A stretch of DNA of 41,305 bases, taken from positions 1-41,305 of IMG/VR virus record IMGVR_UViG_3300021067_000012, one strand, 5' to 3'. The DNA comes from a virus. This document shows, piece by piece, positions 7,554 to 15,557 of the stretch (positions are counted from its first letter, which is position 1; each line of letters starts with the position of its first letter). A program made the translations under genes and the position numbers. A model generated the notes under the pieces. That model searched no databases, was not told where the DNA came from, and saw nothing but the letters and a program-made list of their open reading frames with translations.

Positions 7554-8863
7554 GCCGCCTCCGTGTACGTGTTCTGGGGGAACAGCGCCTTGAAGCTGGC
7601 CGGCGCCCCGCCAATCACGCAGTCCGTGAACTCCAGGACGTCGAAAATCTCCTGCCACCGGGCGGCGTGGTTCCCCAGCGGTGTCTTGACCCCATAGCGC
7701 GGCCAGCGCGGGATCCGACAGCGTCGAAACGCCAACCGCTCGATGCGCTGTCTGTCATCCACCACCACCAACGACGTGCCCGTCAGAAGAATCACCGTAT
7801 CCTCGACGTCCACCGTCCCGACGCCACCCGCGAGTAGCAGGAACCACCCTTGCTCGCCCTCGGCCGCCTGGTGCTGGATGTCGAAGCGGCTGTGGAGTAT
7901 GCGAATGCCCGTGGTCCGTGGCCCCTCCGGCACGTTGGGCTGCCGTCCGCTGATGTTGATAGCTGAACCGACGTCGTGCATCCACACGTGGTCGTAGGTG
8001 ATATTGCGCACACTGCCGCCACTCTTCGGCGTCAGCATCGACCCGAAGCCGCGCTGAATCGGCCCGCTGCTCACCGCCATCTCGACGTAGCGGAACGTCA
8101 CGTCGTGGCCGTCTTTGACTTCCGCGAGGTTCTTCAGGTTCTCGTTCGTGTCGTTCGTGAACAGCTCCGGGGGCTTGGTTATTTGCAGGTAGCGCTCCGG
8201 CGTGCCTTCGTAGGTGACGTTGGTGATGTGCGTGCCCGCCGGCAGCCGGGTCGCCTCACCGCCCGCCATCAGGTTGATGGACGCACCCGTATACGAACCG
8301 CCGCGTACGAGCAGCGCGCCGATCGTGTTGAGGCTCGTCACGCAGTGCGTCTCAATCCCGACCGGGGACCAGACGTTCAATACCTCGCAGTCGAGCAGCT
8401 GCGTGTCGGCCGCGCAGTTGTAGATGCCTCGGTGCGCGTAGCGGTGATGATGCTCCGGGATGCGCACGCGCTCCAGGGTGATGCGCTGCGGAATCTGCTC
8501 CAGCTGCGTCTGCGTGGCGTTGTTGGCGCCGAGCGTGATGACCTCGCCCACGTCCGACGTCGCCGAGAAATCCAGCCCCCTGAAGTCATGCACCCCCGGC
8601 GGCACATACAGCGCTGGCCCCTGCACCCCGTGCAGCCAAGCGCCATTCCCCACCAGCGTGGTGCCTGACTGGGACACCACAAACCGCCCCTCAAACCGTG
8701 TCCCCGCCTGCAACAGGAGGGTGCCGCCCTCGAGCAGACCGGCGTGCAGCTCGTCGCTGGTGGTAACGGGACGGCCTACGGGTTCCTCCGGTTGCACCGC
8801 CTGCCGGATGCGATCGACGGCCGCCTGGATGGCGTCGAGCTCGGCGAGGATGGGATCACTCAT
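7550..8863 (-). CDS. Right-handed parallel beta-helix protein (tailspike-like)
   Basis: 437 aa. The N terminus is a short helix (ILAELDAIQAAVDRIRQAV) suited to trimerisation. It is followed by the pectate-lyase-like entry 'LLEGGTLLLQAGTRFEGRF' and a long series of beta-helix rungs (GVHDFRGLDFSATS, RITLERVRI, NITYDHVWMHDVGSAINISG, GIRILHSRFDI). Such proteins usually bind or cleave surface polysaccharide. Odd location: it is coded between two DNA methyltransferases, not with the tail genes, and overlaps the C5 methyltransferase stop as ATGA. It has no obvious virion-anchoring domain. Active-site acids cannot be assigned by eye. Confidence 0.8.
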   Translation of the reverse strand: MSDPILAELDAIQAAVDRIRQAVQPEEPVGRPVTTSDELHAGLLEGGTLLLQAGTRFEGRFVVSQSGTTLVGNGAWLHGVQGPALYVPPGVHDFRGLDFSATSDVGEVITLGANNATQTQLEQIPQRITLERVRIPEHHHRYAHRGIYNCAADTQLLDCEVLNVWSPVGIETHCVTSLNTIGALLVRGGSYTGASINLMAGGEATRLPAGTHITNVTYEGTPERYLQITKPPELFTNDTNENLKNLAEVKDGHDVTFRYVEMAVSSGPIQRGFGSMLTPKSGGSVRNITYDHVWMHDVGSAINISGRQPNVPEGPRTTGIRILHSRFDIQHQAAEGEQGWFLLLAGGVGTVDVEDTVILLTGTSLVVVDDRQRIERLAFRRCRIPRWPRYGVKTPLGNHAARWQEIFDVLEFTDCVIGGAPASFKALFPQNTYTEAA

Positions 8864-9570
8864 GCGATCTGCCTTTCAGTGGCCGTCGCGGCTTTCACGG
8901 CCTTGGCGATGGCACGGCCCATGGGGAGCGGAACACCATTACCCACCACCCGAATCTTGCCGGCCACTGTGAACGGCGCATCAGACAGAAAGTCCGCGGG
9001 CAACCCTTGCGCCGGTAGCATGACGTCGCGGAGGTAGCGGTCCGATTTGTCGCCGAACGCGCGACCACCCTTCCAGATCGTGGCGTTCGCCGTCACCGTC
9101 GGCACGCATTGGGCCGCCACGGCAGGCCGCCACCACTCCAGCGCGAGAGGCCAACCCGCACGAGTGCCAAAATCAAAAACGCGGCGCCGCCGCTGAATGC
9201 CACCGCAATGCAACCGGTTCTCGAGTTCCGTGCGGCGCGTCGCATAACCATCCACGCTGAGCATCGGCGCTCCCGGTACGTTCTCGCGCAGCCACCATTC
9301 GGGACTGGCCTCGATCACGCATCGCGCGAACTCTCCAGACAGATCCGGCGACACCTCACAACCGGCTTGCGCGGAGACGAGCCCGAGATGCGAATGCGCG
9401 GGACACGGATCGCCGCCGATCACGCCGTCGAACTTCCCGGCCGGCGGGTGAAACCGCCGCTGGTCTCCGCCCCACAGCAGATCCGGCCCGCGCACGACAC
9501 AGAAGCCCTCCTGCTCGAAGGCCATGTCGAGCAGGCCGATGCCAGGAAATAAACTCAACACCAACTGCAT
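8860..9570 (-). CDS. DNA (cytosine-5) methyltransferase
   Basis: 236 aa. Motif I is LSLFPGIGLLD, motif IV GGDPCPAHS (catalytic Cys56, with PCP instead of the usual PCQ), motif VI LRENVPG, motif VIII IQRRRRVF, motif X GNGVPLPMGRAIA. All catalytic motifs are present. The target-recognition region between VIII and X is only about 80 residues, so this is a compact enzyme. It likely protects phage DNA from restriction or alters gene control. No endonuclease partner is present. Confidence 0.93.
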   Translation of the reverse strand: MQLVLSLFPGIGLLDMAFEQEGFCVVRGPDLLWGGDQRRFHPPAGKFDGVIGGDPCPAHSHLGLVSAQAGCEVSPDLSGEFARCVIEASPEWWLRENVPGAPMLSVDGYATRRTELENRLHCGGIQRRRRVFDFGTRAGWPLALEWWRPAVAAQCVPTVTANATIWKGGRAFGDKSDRYLRDVMLPAQGLPADFLSDAPFTVAGKIRVVGNGVPLPMGRAIAKAVKAATATERQIA

Positions 9571-9577
9571 TTCGCCC

Positions 9578-9985
9578 TCAGTCCCGGTCCCCCGCTTGCG
9601 CCTTGCGCTCAGCTCGCAGCATCAATTCGTCGGGGTGGTATTGCAGAATGGCTTGGATAAATTGAATCGGGCCGACATCGCGATGATAGGCACGCGCCGG
9701 ATACCCACAGTTGCGGCAATACCCTTCCCCGTGTGTCAGCCCCCATGTAAAACACGCTTCTCCCAGCAACTGGTCCACTAACGTCCCGCCCTGCTTTCTG
9801 CCGCAGCAGATGCACGTCGCGACGTCCACAAAGCGTTGGAAGTACGCGTCCAGCGCCGCGATGTCCTCAGTGGGTAAGGCATCCTCCAAGGGCGTGCCGT
9901 CCGTGGCTCGGATGACATCGCGAAAGTTCACGCGCGGGAGTTGCTGACCGCGCAGCTCGACTAACCGTGCATCGGTGAGTTTCAC
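9578..9985 (-). CDS. Zinc-finger-like hypothetical protein, 135 aa
   Basis: GTG start with a perfect AGGAGG four bases before it. Two paired-cysteine sites, ATCICCGRK and YCRNCGY, point to a zinc-binding fold. The C terminus reads RKAQAGDRD, almost the same as the C terminus of the next gene upstream (RKAQAGDHD), from an exact 23-bp repeat. Function not recognised; it lies between replication helicase and methyltransferase genes. Confidence 0.7.
   Translation of the reverse strand: MKLTDARLVELRGQQLPRVNFRDVIRATDGTPLEDALPTEDIAALDAYFQRFVDVATCICCGRKQGGTLVDQLLGEACFTWGLTHGEGYCRNCGYPARAYHRDVGPIQFIQAILQYHPDELMLRAERKAQAGDRD
9586..9608. repeat. 23-bp direct repeat, copy 1
   Basis: Exact match to 10002-10024, in the same reading frame of two adjacent genes, giving both proteins a RKAQAGD-x-D tail. 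Confidence 0.85.
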
Positions 9986-9993
9986 TCAACCTC

Positions 9994-10167
9994 CTAATCG
10001 TGGTCCCCCGCTTGCGCCTTGCGCACGTCCCGGGCTTCGGTTTTCACCTCCGAGCGAATCGCCACGACCAATGCCGCCCGGACCCGTTCCGCCTCGGCCA
10101 GTTTCACGCGGTAGTGCTGAATCACGGCGTCGAGCTTCGCCAAGGCTTTGACGGCGGGACTGTTCAT
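9994..10167 (-). CDS. Small helical protein, 57 aa, after DnaB
   Basis: Starts MNSPAVKALAKLDAVIQHY; predicted mostly helical (KLAEAERVRAALVVAI) with a RKAQAGDHD tail. The ATG overlaps the helicase stop (ATGA) and the stop lies inside the Shine-Dalgarno sequence of the next gene, so it fits the operon exactly. The function is unknown; position suggests a replication accessory. Confidence 0.65.
   Translation of the reverse strand: MNSPAVKALAKLDAVIQHYRVKLAEAERVRAALVVAIRSEVKTEARDVRKAQAGDHD
10002..10024. repeat. 23-bp direct repeat, copy 2
   Basis: Exact match to 9586-9608. It codes the C-terminal tail of the 57-aa gene at 9994-10167. Confidence 0.85.
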
Positions 10168-11504
10168 CGACGTCGCCCCAGCTTCGCCGCAATCGCCCTG
10201 ACGTCCTGATCCGGCGGCTCAATCGTGCGGTCTTCCGTCAGCGCCAGTGTGCGCGCGTCGATCCGCAAGGCCACTTCGCTGTCCGGCGTGCCGTGCCGAT
10301 GCTTCACGACTTTGGCGAACAGCACATCGCGGTAGCGTTCGCGGTCGTACGGCTCAAGCGTTTGGGACCGATCGAATCGCCGGAGCGCGACGAGGTAATC
10401 CATCGCTTCCTCGACTACGCCCGAATCACGGGCCGCCCCGAGTCCGAGTTCGCGGGAGCCGTCGCCGCCCTGGTCCCGGTTGACCTGCACGGCCATGACC
10501 ACGCTGCACTCAAACCGCTTCGCGAGTTCCTTGACTTCCCGCGCCTGCGTGCTCACGCGGTCGTAGGTCGTCATCTTGCGATCGCCGCCCACCAACCCGA
10601 GATGGTCAATCGTCACCAGGCGAATCGGTACCCCCCGAAGCGGCCCCGCCTGAATCTGCCGCAGCTTCATCGCCATTTGCGCGACCGAAAGTCCCGGCGC
10701 ATCGACCAGCACGAAGCGCTCGAACGTCCGCAGGTACTCGTCCCGATCAAGCATCCCGCTCCGCAGCCGTTCCCGGAATTGCGTGCGCGAGAGTTCGTAG
10801 GCCGCACTCGCCAGCCGATCGACAATCTGCGCCCCCGGCATCTCGAGCGAAAAGAACACATGCCCGATGCCGTCTTCGTCGGCCATGCGCCGCGCGACGT
10901 GGCAGAGCATCAGCGTCTTGCCAATCCCCGGCCGCGCCATCAGCCCGAGCACTTCCCCCCGCCGAATCCCCCCGAGCGCGGTATCCAAAGCGGGCATCCC
11001 GAGCCAGACTTGGGCCCCCGCGTCCCGGTGCGTATCGGTGTCCACCAGCTCGAGCTGCGCCGCCGCATCGAACACGCGCCGCGCATCCGTACGCCGCGTC
11101 GTGGCCTGTTCGGCGATCACGGCGACGTCCTCCAGCGACTCGCCGAGCGACTGGGCCACGGCCCGCTTCCCTGCCAGTTCCGCGAGTTCCGCCGTGACCA
11201 CGAGTGCTGTGTCTGCTCGAGGAGCGATCGCCTGATCGACCAGCGCCGAAAAGTACGCCGGCCCGACGTCCTCGAGCGTCCCGGCCTTGCGCAACTCGAG
11301 CCCCACGCTCACGAGATCAGGCACGTCCCCGCGACCCGCGACGGCAGTCACCGCATCGAACACCAGCCGATGCACATGACGGAAGAAGTCCTCCCGCCGC
11401 AGATCACAGGCGCTATAGGCCGAGAAGGCGCCCGAGAATCGCAGCATCTGCCCCAGCACTTGGCGCTCCAGGTTCACATTGGCGTAGGGGGCCGTGTCCG
11501 TCAT
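10164..11504 (-). CDS. DnaB-like replicative helicase
   Basis: 446 aa; length matches DnaB. The N-terminal helical domain starts with NLERQVLGQMLRFSG. In the RecA-like domain, Walker A is ARPGIGKT (190-197), then FFSLEMP, Walker B RLVTIDHLGLVGG (Asp300), the H4/sensor strand VVMAVQVNR, and the GAARDSGVVEEAMDYLVAL segment. It unwinds the replication fork as a hexamer, loaded by the initiator coded just upstream. ATGA overlaps at both ends. Confidence 0.93.
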   Translation of the reverse strand: MTDTAPYANVNLERQVLGQMLRFSGAFSAYSACDLRREDFFRHVHRLVFDAVTAVAGRGDVPDLVSVGLELRKAGTLEDVGPAYFSALVDQAIAPRADTALVVTAELAELAGKRAVAQSLGESLEDVAVIAEQATTRRTDARRVFDAAAQLELVDTDTHRDAGAQVWLGMPALDTALGGIRRGEVLGLMARPGIGKTLMLCHVARRMADEDGIGHVFFSLEMPGAQIVDRLASAAYELSRTQFRERLRSGMLDRDEYLRTFERFVLVDAPGLSVAQMAMKLRQIQAGPLRGVPIRLVTIDHLGLVGGDRKMTTYDRVSTQAREVKELAKRFECSVVMAVQVNRDQGGDGSRELGLGAARDSGVVEEAMDYLVALRRFDRSQTLEPYDRERYRDVLFAKVVKHRHGTPDSEVALRIDARTLALTEDRTIEPPDQDVRAIAAKLGRRR

Positions 11505-12301
11505 CGCCGGGCCCCTTTGCGGAGCAGTGAGTCACAATCCGGCGCCATGTGGAGTAATTGGCCGGGTGTGCCGGGTTTGTTTTTGTCGCCGATATCCTCG
11601 CGCACCAGGAACAATTCCGCGATGCGGTCCAAGTGCGCGTCGTCGGGCCAACCGGCGACGAGCTGACAGGCGTACGCGAAATCACGCGCCGGACGGAGGA
11701 GGTAATGCGCCCCGGATCGGGCTTTGGCGTAAATCTCGGGATAGCGCTCGAGAAAGCGTCCGGCCTTCTCAGCAATCACCGGATCCACCCGATCGCGATC
11801 GACAGCCGTACCAGGAAACCCCTTAGGGGTTTGCTGGTACAGAGACGGAGACGGAGACGGAGGCTCGTGCTCGAGCACACCTTGCGCTACTGCTTGTTCT
11901 ACTAGTTGTTCTTCTACTTGTTCTTGTGCTTGTTCTACGCCGTAGGTCTGCCGTCGTCCCGCCTTCGCTCGACCACCTTTTCGCCCTCGATCCACTGCGC
12001 GGAGATGCGCGGCGTGCGCCTCGGCCCAAATTTCTACCTGTGTGTCGTTGATCAGATCGCCGCCCTCAACGCGCCAATATCGTTCGACTAGCGGCCAACA
12101 CCGCTTCCACTCCACGACCGTGCAGCCAATCGCCCGACGAATGGCTTCGTAGTTATTGGGTAAGCGTCCGCCACGTCGCCAGGCTTGCGTCAGCATTTCG
12201 CGATACAAGCCTCGAGGCTCAATCGGTAACAGAAACGCCGATGAGCCAATCCACCGATCCGTCCAGAACCATTCGGCCAGTAACTTCCCTGCGCCATTCA
12301 T
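11501..12301 (-). CDS. Replication initiator with DUF1376-like domain
   Basis: 266 aa. The N terminus (WFWTDRWIGSSAFLLPIEPRGLYREML..., then RRGGRLPNNYEAIRRAIGC) matches the DUF1376/initiator winged-helix pattern of phages that carry their own DnaB. A basic patch (RGRKGGRAKAGRRQ) follows, then a Glu/Gln/Val repeat linker (EQAQEQVEEQLVEQ) and a C-terminal domain (IAEKAGRFLERYPEIY...). The linker at 11885-11938 uses A-ending codons (GTA, GAA, CAA), unlike the GC-ending codons around it. It probably recruits the helicase; an origin inside the gene, as in lambda O, is possible because of these AT-richer repeats. Confidence 0.8.
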   Translation of the reverse strand: MNGAGKLLAEWFWTDRWIGSSAFLLPIEPRGLYREMLTQAWRRGGRLPNNYEAIRRAIGCTVVEWKRCWPLVERYWRVEGGDLINDTQVEIWAEAHAAHLRAVDRGRKGGRAKAGRRQTYGVEQAQEQVEEQLVEQAVAQGVLEHEPPSPSPSLYQQTPKGFPGTAVDRDRVDPVIAEKAGRFLERYPEIYAKARSGAHYLLRPARDFAYACQLVAGWPDDAHLDRIAELFLVREDIGDKNKPGTPGQLLHMAPDCDSLLRKGARR

Positions 12302-12660
12302 TCACGACCCGCCAAGTTGTGCAACGGACGAAGTTTCCGGATCAGCCGCAATTCACGCATCAGCCAGTCGCCATATCGACGCGAGACGCTAATCTTCAAG
12401 ATCGATCCGTCCGCGTAGGGATGAAGGACTGGGCTGTGATCGTCGGTGTCGTAATCGACGGGACGTCGCCGTGGGCGGTAGGCCGCTAACCGCGCATGGA
12501 GATTCGCGGACATTCCGACATACACCACACGGCGATCCCGGATGAAGACGTACACACCGGGTTCGCGTGGGATCGCGTCGTACTGAGAGAGAAGATCAAT
12601 CGTGCGCCACCGTCCAGCACGACGATAAGGAAAAGGAATCGGCGAAGGGCGAAAGGTCAT
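12298..12660 (-). CDS. GIY-YIG family endonuclease
   Basis: 120 aa. The core motif is PGVYVFIRDRRVVYVGMS (GVYVF...VYVG), followed by the helix ANLHARLAAY with Arg, and the acidic residue in LMRELRLIRKLRPLHN. This is a single-domain GIY-YIG nuclease without a visible DNA-binding add-on. It lies in the replication operon with ATGA overlap to the initiator and starts directly after the preceding stop. Role: recombination/repair or homing. Confidence 0.85.
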   Translation of the reverse strand: MTFRPSPIPFPYRRAGRWRTIDLLSQYDAIPREPGVYVFIRDRRVVYVGMSANLHARLAAYRPRRRPVDYDTDDHSPVLHPYADGSILKISVSRRYGDWLMRELRLIRKLRPLHNLAGRE

Positions 12661-12927
12661 CTAGCGCAGCGCCTCCACATCCGCCAAGGTCCGCACCACG
12701 ACCGGAGCCGGCCCGCGCCAGCGTTCGCGAAACCGCCGCTGCGATGCACGGAGCTGGCCTTTGTCGCCCTTCACTTCCACCAGTACTAACGCTGCACCAC
12801 GGCCGCACACCAGATCGGGCGCCCCGGGTTCCGACACTTTGAGCACCGACCAGCCGAGACGCTGGAGCGCGTCTACAAGCTGGGCCTCATTGGCGTCGCG
12901 TTTCGCGGCGTAGCGGGCAATCGACAT
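12661..12927 (-). CDS. VRR-NUC-like PD-(D/E)XK nuclease, 88 aa
   Basis: RDANEAQLVDALQRLGW, then EPGAPDLVCGRGAALVLVEVKG and LRASQRRFRERWRG. The PD...EVK signature (Asp in APDL, Glu-Val-Lys in VEVKG) and following QxxF helix are those of the small stand-alone VRR-NUC/Holliday-resolvase-like family. It may process replication or recombination intermediates. Its ATG overlaps the upstream HNH stop by one base. Confidence 0.8.
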   Translation of the reverse strand: MSIARYAAKRDANEAQLVDALQRLGWSVLKVSEPGAPDLVCGRGAALVLVEVKGDKGQLRASQRRFRERWRGPAPVVVRTLADVEALR

Positions 12928-13337
12928 CAGTCGCGCTCGTACACAAAAGGCGCTCGCTCGCGGGCCACGAGGTACCACGTGCCCAACGCGTCGCGTTGCC
13001 AGAACTCGCACGGCCCGTTGGTGCCCGCGCTCGTCAACGGTCGCACGTCCCGCTCGTGGCGCTCGAGCCCGTCTGACCCCTGATGGCTGAGGAAACAGAG
13101 CAGGATCATCTGATCCGCCGTCGACCGCACGCCGTGGTCCCCGCCCTGCCCCTTGGCCTTGATGTGCGCGACTTCGAGCCGCGGTTTGTAGCTCCGGCAG
13201 TACCCGCACTGCGGCCAGCGGCAGACGCGGTCCCGCAGGCGCACGGTCTGCTTCTCGGCATCCTCTGAGGCTTCCACCGCCTTGCGACGATCGCGGCGCT
13301 CCGTCCAGGCTGAGCCCTTCGCGGGCTTCGGGAACAT
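12927..13337 (-). CDS. HNH-like nuclease (phage recombination region)
   Basis: 136 aa from ATG 13337 (MFPKPAKGSAWTERRD). CRWPQCGYCRSYKPRLEVAHIKAKGQGGD, written in parts, gives a Cys cluster then a His (VAHIKAKG); later DQMILLCFLSHQGSDGLERH supplies Cys and His ligands. This is the pattern of HNH proteins common in phage replication operons, similar in position to NinG. The start overlaps the upstream stop as TGATG; a longer frame to 13394 is not needed. Confidence 0.75.
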   Translation of the reverse strand: MFPKPAKGSAWTERRDRRKAVEASEDAEKQTVRLRDRVCRWPQCGYCRSYKPRLEVAHIKAKGQGGDHGVRSTADQMILLCFLSHQGSDGLERHERDVRPLTSAGTNGPCEFWQRDALGTWYLVARERAPFVYERD

Positions 13338-13756
13338 CACGCCGCCACCTTCTCGGGGCTGGGAATGAACACGCCGTGTTCCTCCGCGCTCCACGTCAAC
13401 AGCCAGTCCGTGAAGTGCGTGCCTTCCTCAAGGCTCATCGCCGAGGTCGACGGCTTGATCGGGACTTCCTTCCCGGTTACCGGCGATCGAGTCCAGCCCC
13501 AGCACGTCCCCATCAGATCGAGCTTCAACTGCGCGACGTCGGTATAGCCGAAGTGCTCCATGAGCAGCGGGAAACAGACGCCATGCCAGTACGCGTTTTG
13601 ATCGAGCGTGCGCTTGTACTGCCGCCGTCGCACGACAATCTCGACTTCCTTGCCGGTCAGCGTGCGCAGATAGCGGTCGAAGTCCCGCCGCTCATCCAGG
13701 TGCAGGTGGCCCTTGGTATCCACGACGCCGAGCCACTTCGGCACAGGCTGCGTCAC
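13337..13756 (-). CDS. NinB/Orf-like recombination protein
   Basis: 139 aa, GTG start overlapping the exonuclease stop (GTGA). The pattern RRRQYKRTLDQNAYWHGVCFPLLMEHFGY (read in parts), a WGW in the middle and LTWSAEEHGVFIPSPE near the end resembles NinB/Orf recombination mediators, which have 'RS..QNA.YW' and end in 'GV.IP.P'. It follows Sak4 and exonuclease genes, as expected for a recombination cassette. Family call moderate. Confidence 0.65.
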   Translation of the reverse strand: MTQPVPKWLGVVDTKGHLHLDERRDFDRYLRTLTGKEVEIVVRRRQYKRTLDQNAYWHGVCFPLLMEHFGYTDVAQLKLDLMGTCWGWTRSPVTGKEVPIKPSTSAMSLEEGTHFTDWLLTWSAEEHGVFIPSPEKVAA

Positions 13757-14385
13757 GCGGCTTCCACCTGTCGCTGCCGCAGATAGCCGTCCAGGCCCCG
13801 ACTGATGACGTAGTCGCGGAACTGCCGTACCAGCGCACAGCAGTCTGCGTGCAGCTCGGGATACGGATAAAGCGGCAACGTCTCGATGCTCCGCAACTCG
13901 ATGACGCCGTTCCCCGCCGACTCGTACAGGCAGAACACGTGATACGTGATCTTGCGCGGCTGGAAGATGTCGGCCATGAATCGCCACTGGTAGCTGTCCA
14001 AGTACTTCTCCGCGTCGAACGTGGACAGCGTCGTCTTGTGCTCAAGGAGATGCGCGCCGACCAGTTGATCCGCGCAGGCCACCACGGTGCAGTCGTCGTA
14101 CTGTTTCGTGGCCTTTGCTTCGTAGACGCCGCGCCGATCCATCAGCGCGAGACACGGTGCCATGACGTCCTCACCGAACTCGAACCCATCGCAGCGGTAG
14201 CCGCGCGAGACGGCGTACCGCTCCGGGTTCTCGAGCACTTGGCCGAACGCCTTGCCGAGTTGCACCTGGTGCGTCGGGACGAACTTCCCAAGGATGCTGT
14301 CGCGCAAGCTGTCCTCGGTCATCCACTCCTGCTCCGGCTGCATAAACAGCCGGAAAGATTCCAACGTCGTCGTGCTGATGCGCAT
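13753..14385 (-). CDS. PD-(D/E)XK exonuclease (RecB/Cas4-like)
   Basis: 210 aa from ATG 14385. Catalytic core: Asp106 in CADQLVGAHL, Glu115-His-Lys117 in LLEHKTT, and a QWRFM motif near 133-137, matching the D...ExK...Q pattern of RecB-type nucleases. It sits eight bases after the Sak4 gene, so the two probably act as an exonuclease/annealing pair in phage recombination. The longer open frame upstream overlaps the Sak4 gene and is not used. Confidence 0.8.
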   Translation of the reverse strand: MRISTTTLESFRLFMQPEQEWMTEDSLRDSILGKFVPTHQVQLGKAFGQVLENPERYAVSRGYRCDGFEFGEDVMAPCLALMDRRGVYEAKATKQYDDCTVVACADQLVGAHLLEHKTTLSTFDAEKYLDSYQWRFMADIFQPRKITYHVFCLYESAGNGVIELRSIETLPLYPYPELHADCCALVRQFRDYVISRGLDGYLRQRQVEAA

Positions 14386-14393
14386 GGCGCCCT

Positions 14394-15299
14394 CTACGCC
14401 GCCGCTGCGGCGACGAACGCTTTCTTCGCCTTGTCGAAGGCGATCCCCTTCGTCGGCGCATGGTCGAGCAGCAGCTTGGCGACCTGCGGATGCACGATCG
14501 GTGGCAGCTGCTTGATCTCGGCGATCGCCGTGTTCATCTCCTCGGCCGTCGTGAAGTTGCTGATCTTCGTGCGCCACGCTTCGACCTGGGCGACGACCTT
14601 GGCGCTCTCCTCGCTGATGTCCCCGAGGGCTTCACGGCCCTTGTCGAAGAGGTCCGCCATGAACTGCTGCGCCTTCCCGACAGGCGGCACTTCAAAGGGC
14701 GCCCAGCCTGCCGGGTTCTTCCCGATCCAGCGGTCGGTGGGGTTGAAGTCGAGGATCCGCTTGCGGCCCGCCATATAGCAGTAGCCGACGAAGTCCGCGA
14801 CTTTCATCACTTCGCCGTACGATCCGCCGACGATGTCCGGCCGCACGATGCGCGTATCGCCGTCCTTGTCTTCCTTGTCGTGCGCCACGAGCAGCACGTC
14901 CTTGCCGAGCGTGCGCAGGTTCGCCGTCCATGTGCGGAAACGGTTTTTCAACACGCCCCACCCCTGCTGCGAGAGGTTGCCGCCGGGCGCTTTCTTCGGG
15001 TCGGTCTGTGCGATATCCGCGGTCATCACGTCAAGGCAACGGCCCACGGTGTCCACGGTGATGGTCGAATACGGCTCCAGCACCGTCGTCTGGGTCATCA
15101 GCTCTTCGACGTCGCTCCAGTTCGTGATCACCAGCGTGTCGCGCCGGTTCGCCGCTCGGTGCGCGCCCTTGTCGAAGTCCAGCAGCAGCGGATCCTTCGC
15201 GGAGTAGCCCAGCGACGTCTTGCCAATGCCAGGCTGGCCGAAGATGAGGAACACGGGATGCTCAACTGGGATAGCCTCAATGGCTTTGATGATCTTCAT
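14394..15299 (-). CDS. Sak4-like RecA-fold ATPase (AAA_24 type)
   Basis: 301 aa. Walker A is FGQPGIGKTSL (G21-T28), followed by LLLDFDKGAHRA, Walker B-like YSTITVDTVGRCLD, and LRTLGKDVLLVAHDKE, the pattern of phage Sak4/AAA_24 single-strand annealing or nucleotide-binding proteins. The C-terminal part (IGKNPAGWAPFEVPP...) is variable and ends in an alanine run. It heads the recombination cassette. Thirty-six bases separate it from the small gene upstream. Confidence 0.85.
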   Translation of the reverse strand: MKIIKAIEAIPVEHPVFLIFGQPGIGKTSLGYSAKDPLLLDFDKGAHRAANRRDTLVITNWSDVEELMTQTTVLEPYSTITVDTVGRCLDVMTADIAQTDPKKAPGGNLSQQGWGVLKNRFRTWTANLRTLGKDVLLVAHDKEDKDGDTRIVRPDIVGGSYGEVMKVADFVGYCYMAGRKRILDFNPTDRWIGKNPAGWAPFEVPPVGKAQQFMADLFDKGREALGDISEESAKVVAQVEAWRTKISNFTTAEEMNTAIAEIKQLPPIVHPQVAKLLLDHAPTKGIAFDKAKKAFVAAAAA

Positions 15300-15335
15300 G
15301 AAGACTCCGCTACGTAGATGAATGAGTCGTGGTCG

Positions 15336-15557
15336 TCATCGCGGCAGCTCCTCGCGCATGGCCCGCGACACCGCCGACAGCACGGCGGCATACCCCAGCG
15401 GCTCGAGCGCGGCAAAGTCCTGGCAGCGGGTGACAAACTCGGTCCACCGCGCTTCCCGGTCGGCGTCCTGCGCCTGTCGCTCAGCCGCGTCGATCCCGAA
15501 CGGATCGGTATCGGCGGGGTCGTGCGGGGCGGTCCACATCGAAGCCGGGAGGGTCAT
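15336..15557 (-). CDS. Hypothetical protein, 73 aa
   Basis: MTLPASMWTAPHDPADTD then helical ERQAQDADREARWTEFVTR and ending MREELPR. Strongly acidic first half. ATGA overlap with the upstream gene stop supports it. Not recognised. Confidence 0.55.
   Translation of the reverse strand: MTLPASMWTAPHDPADTDPFGIDAAERQAQDADREARWTEFVTRCQDFAALEPLGYAAVLSAVSRAMREELPR

Noticed and set aside
10293-11666. Long plus-strand open frame (457 aa) opposite the helicase
   Set aside because: Antisense to a helicase with all motifs; product is His/Pro/Arg-rich and patternless. A GC-rich shadow frame.
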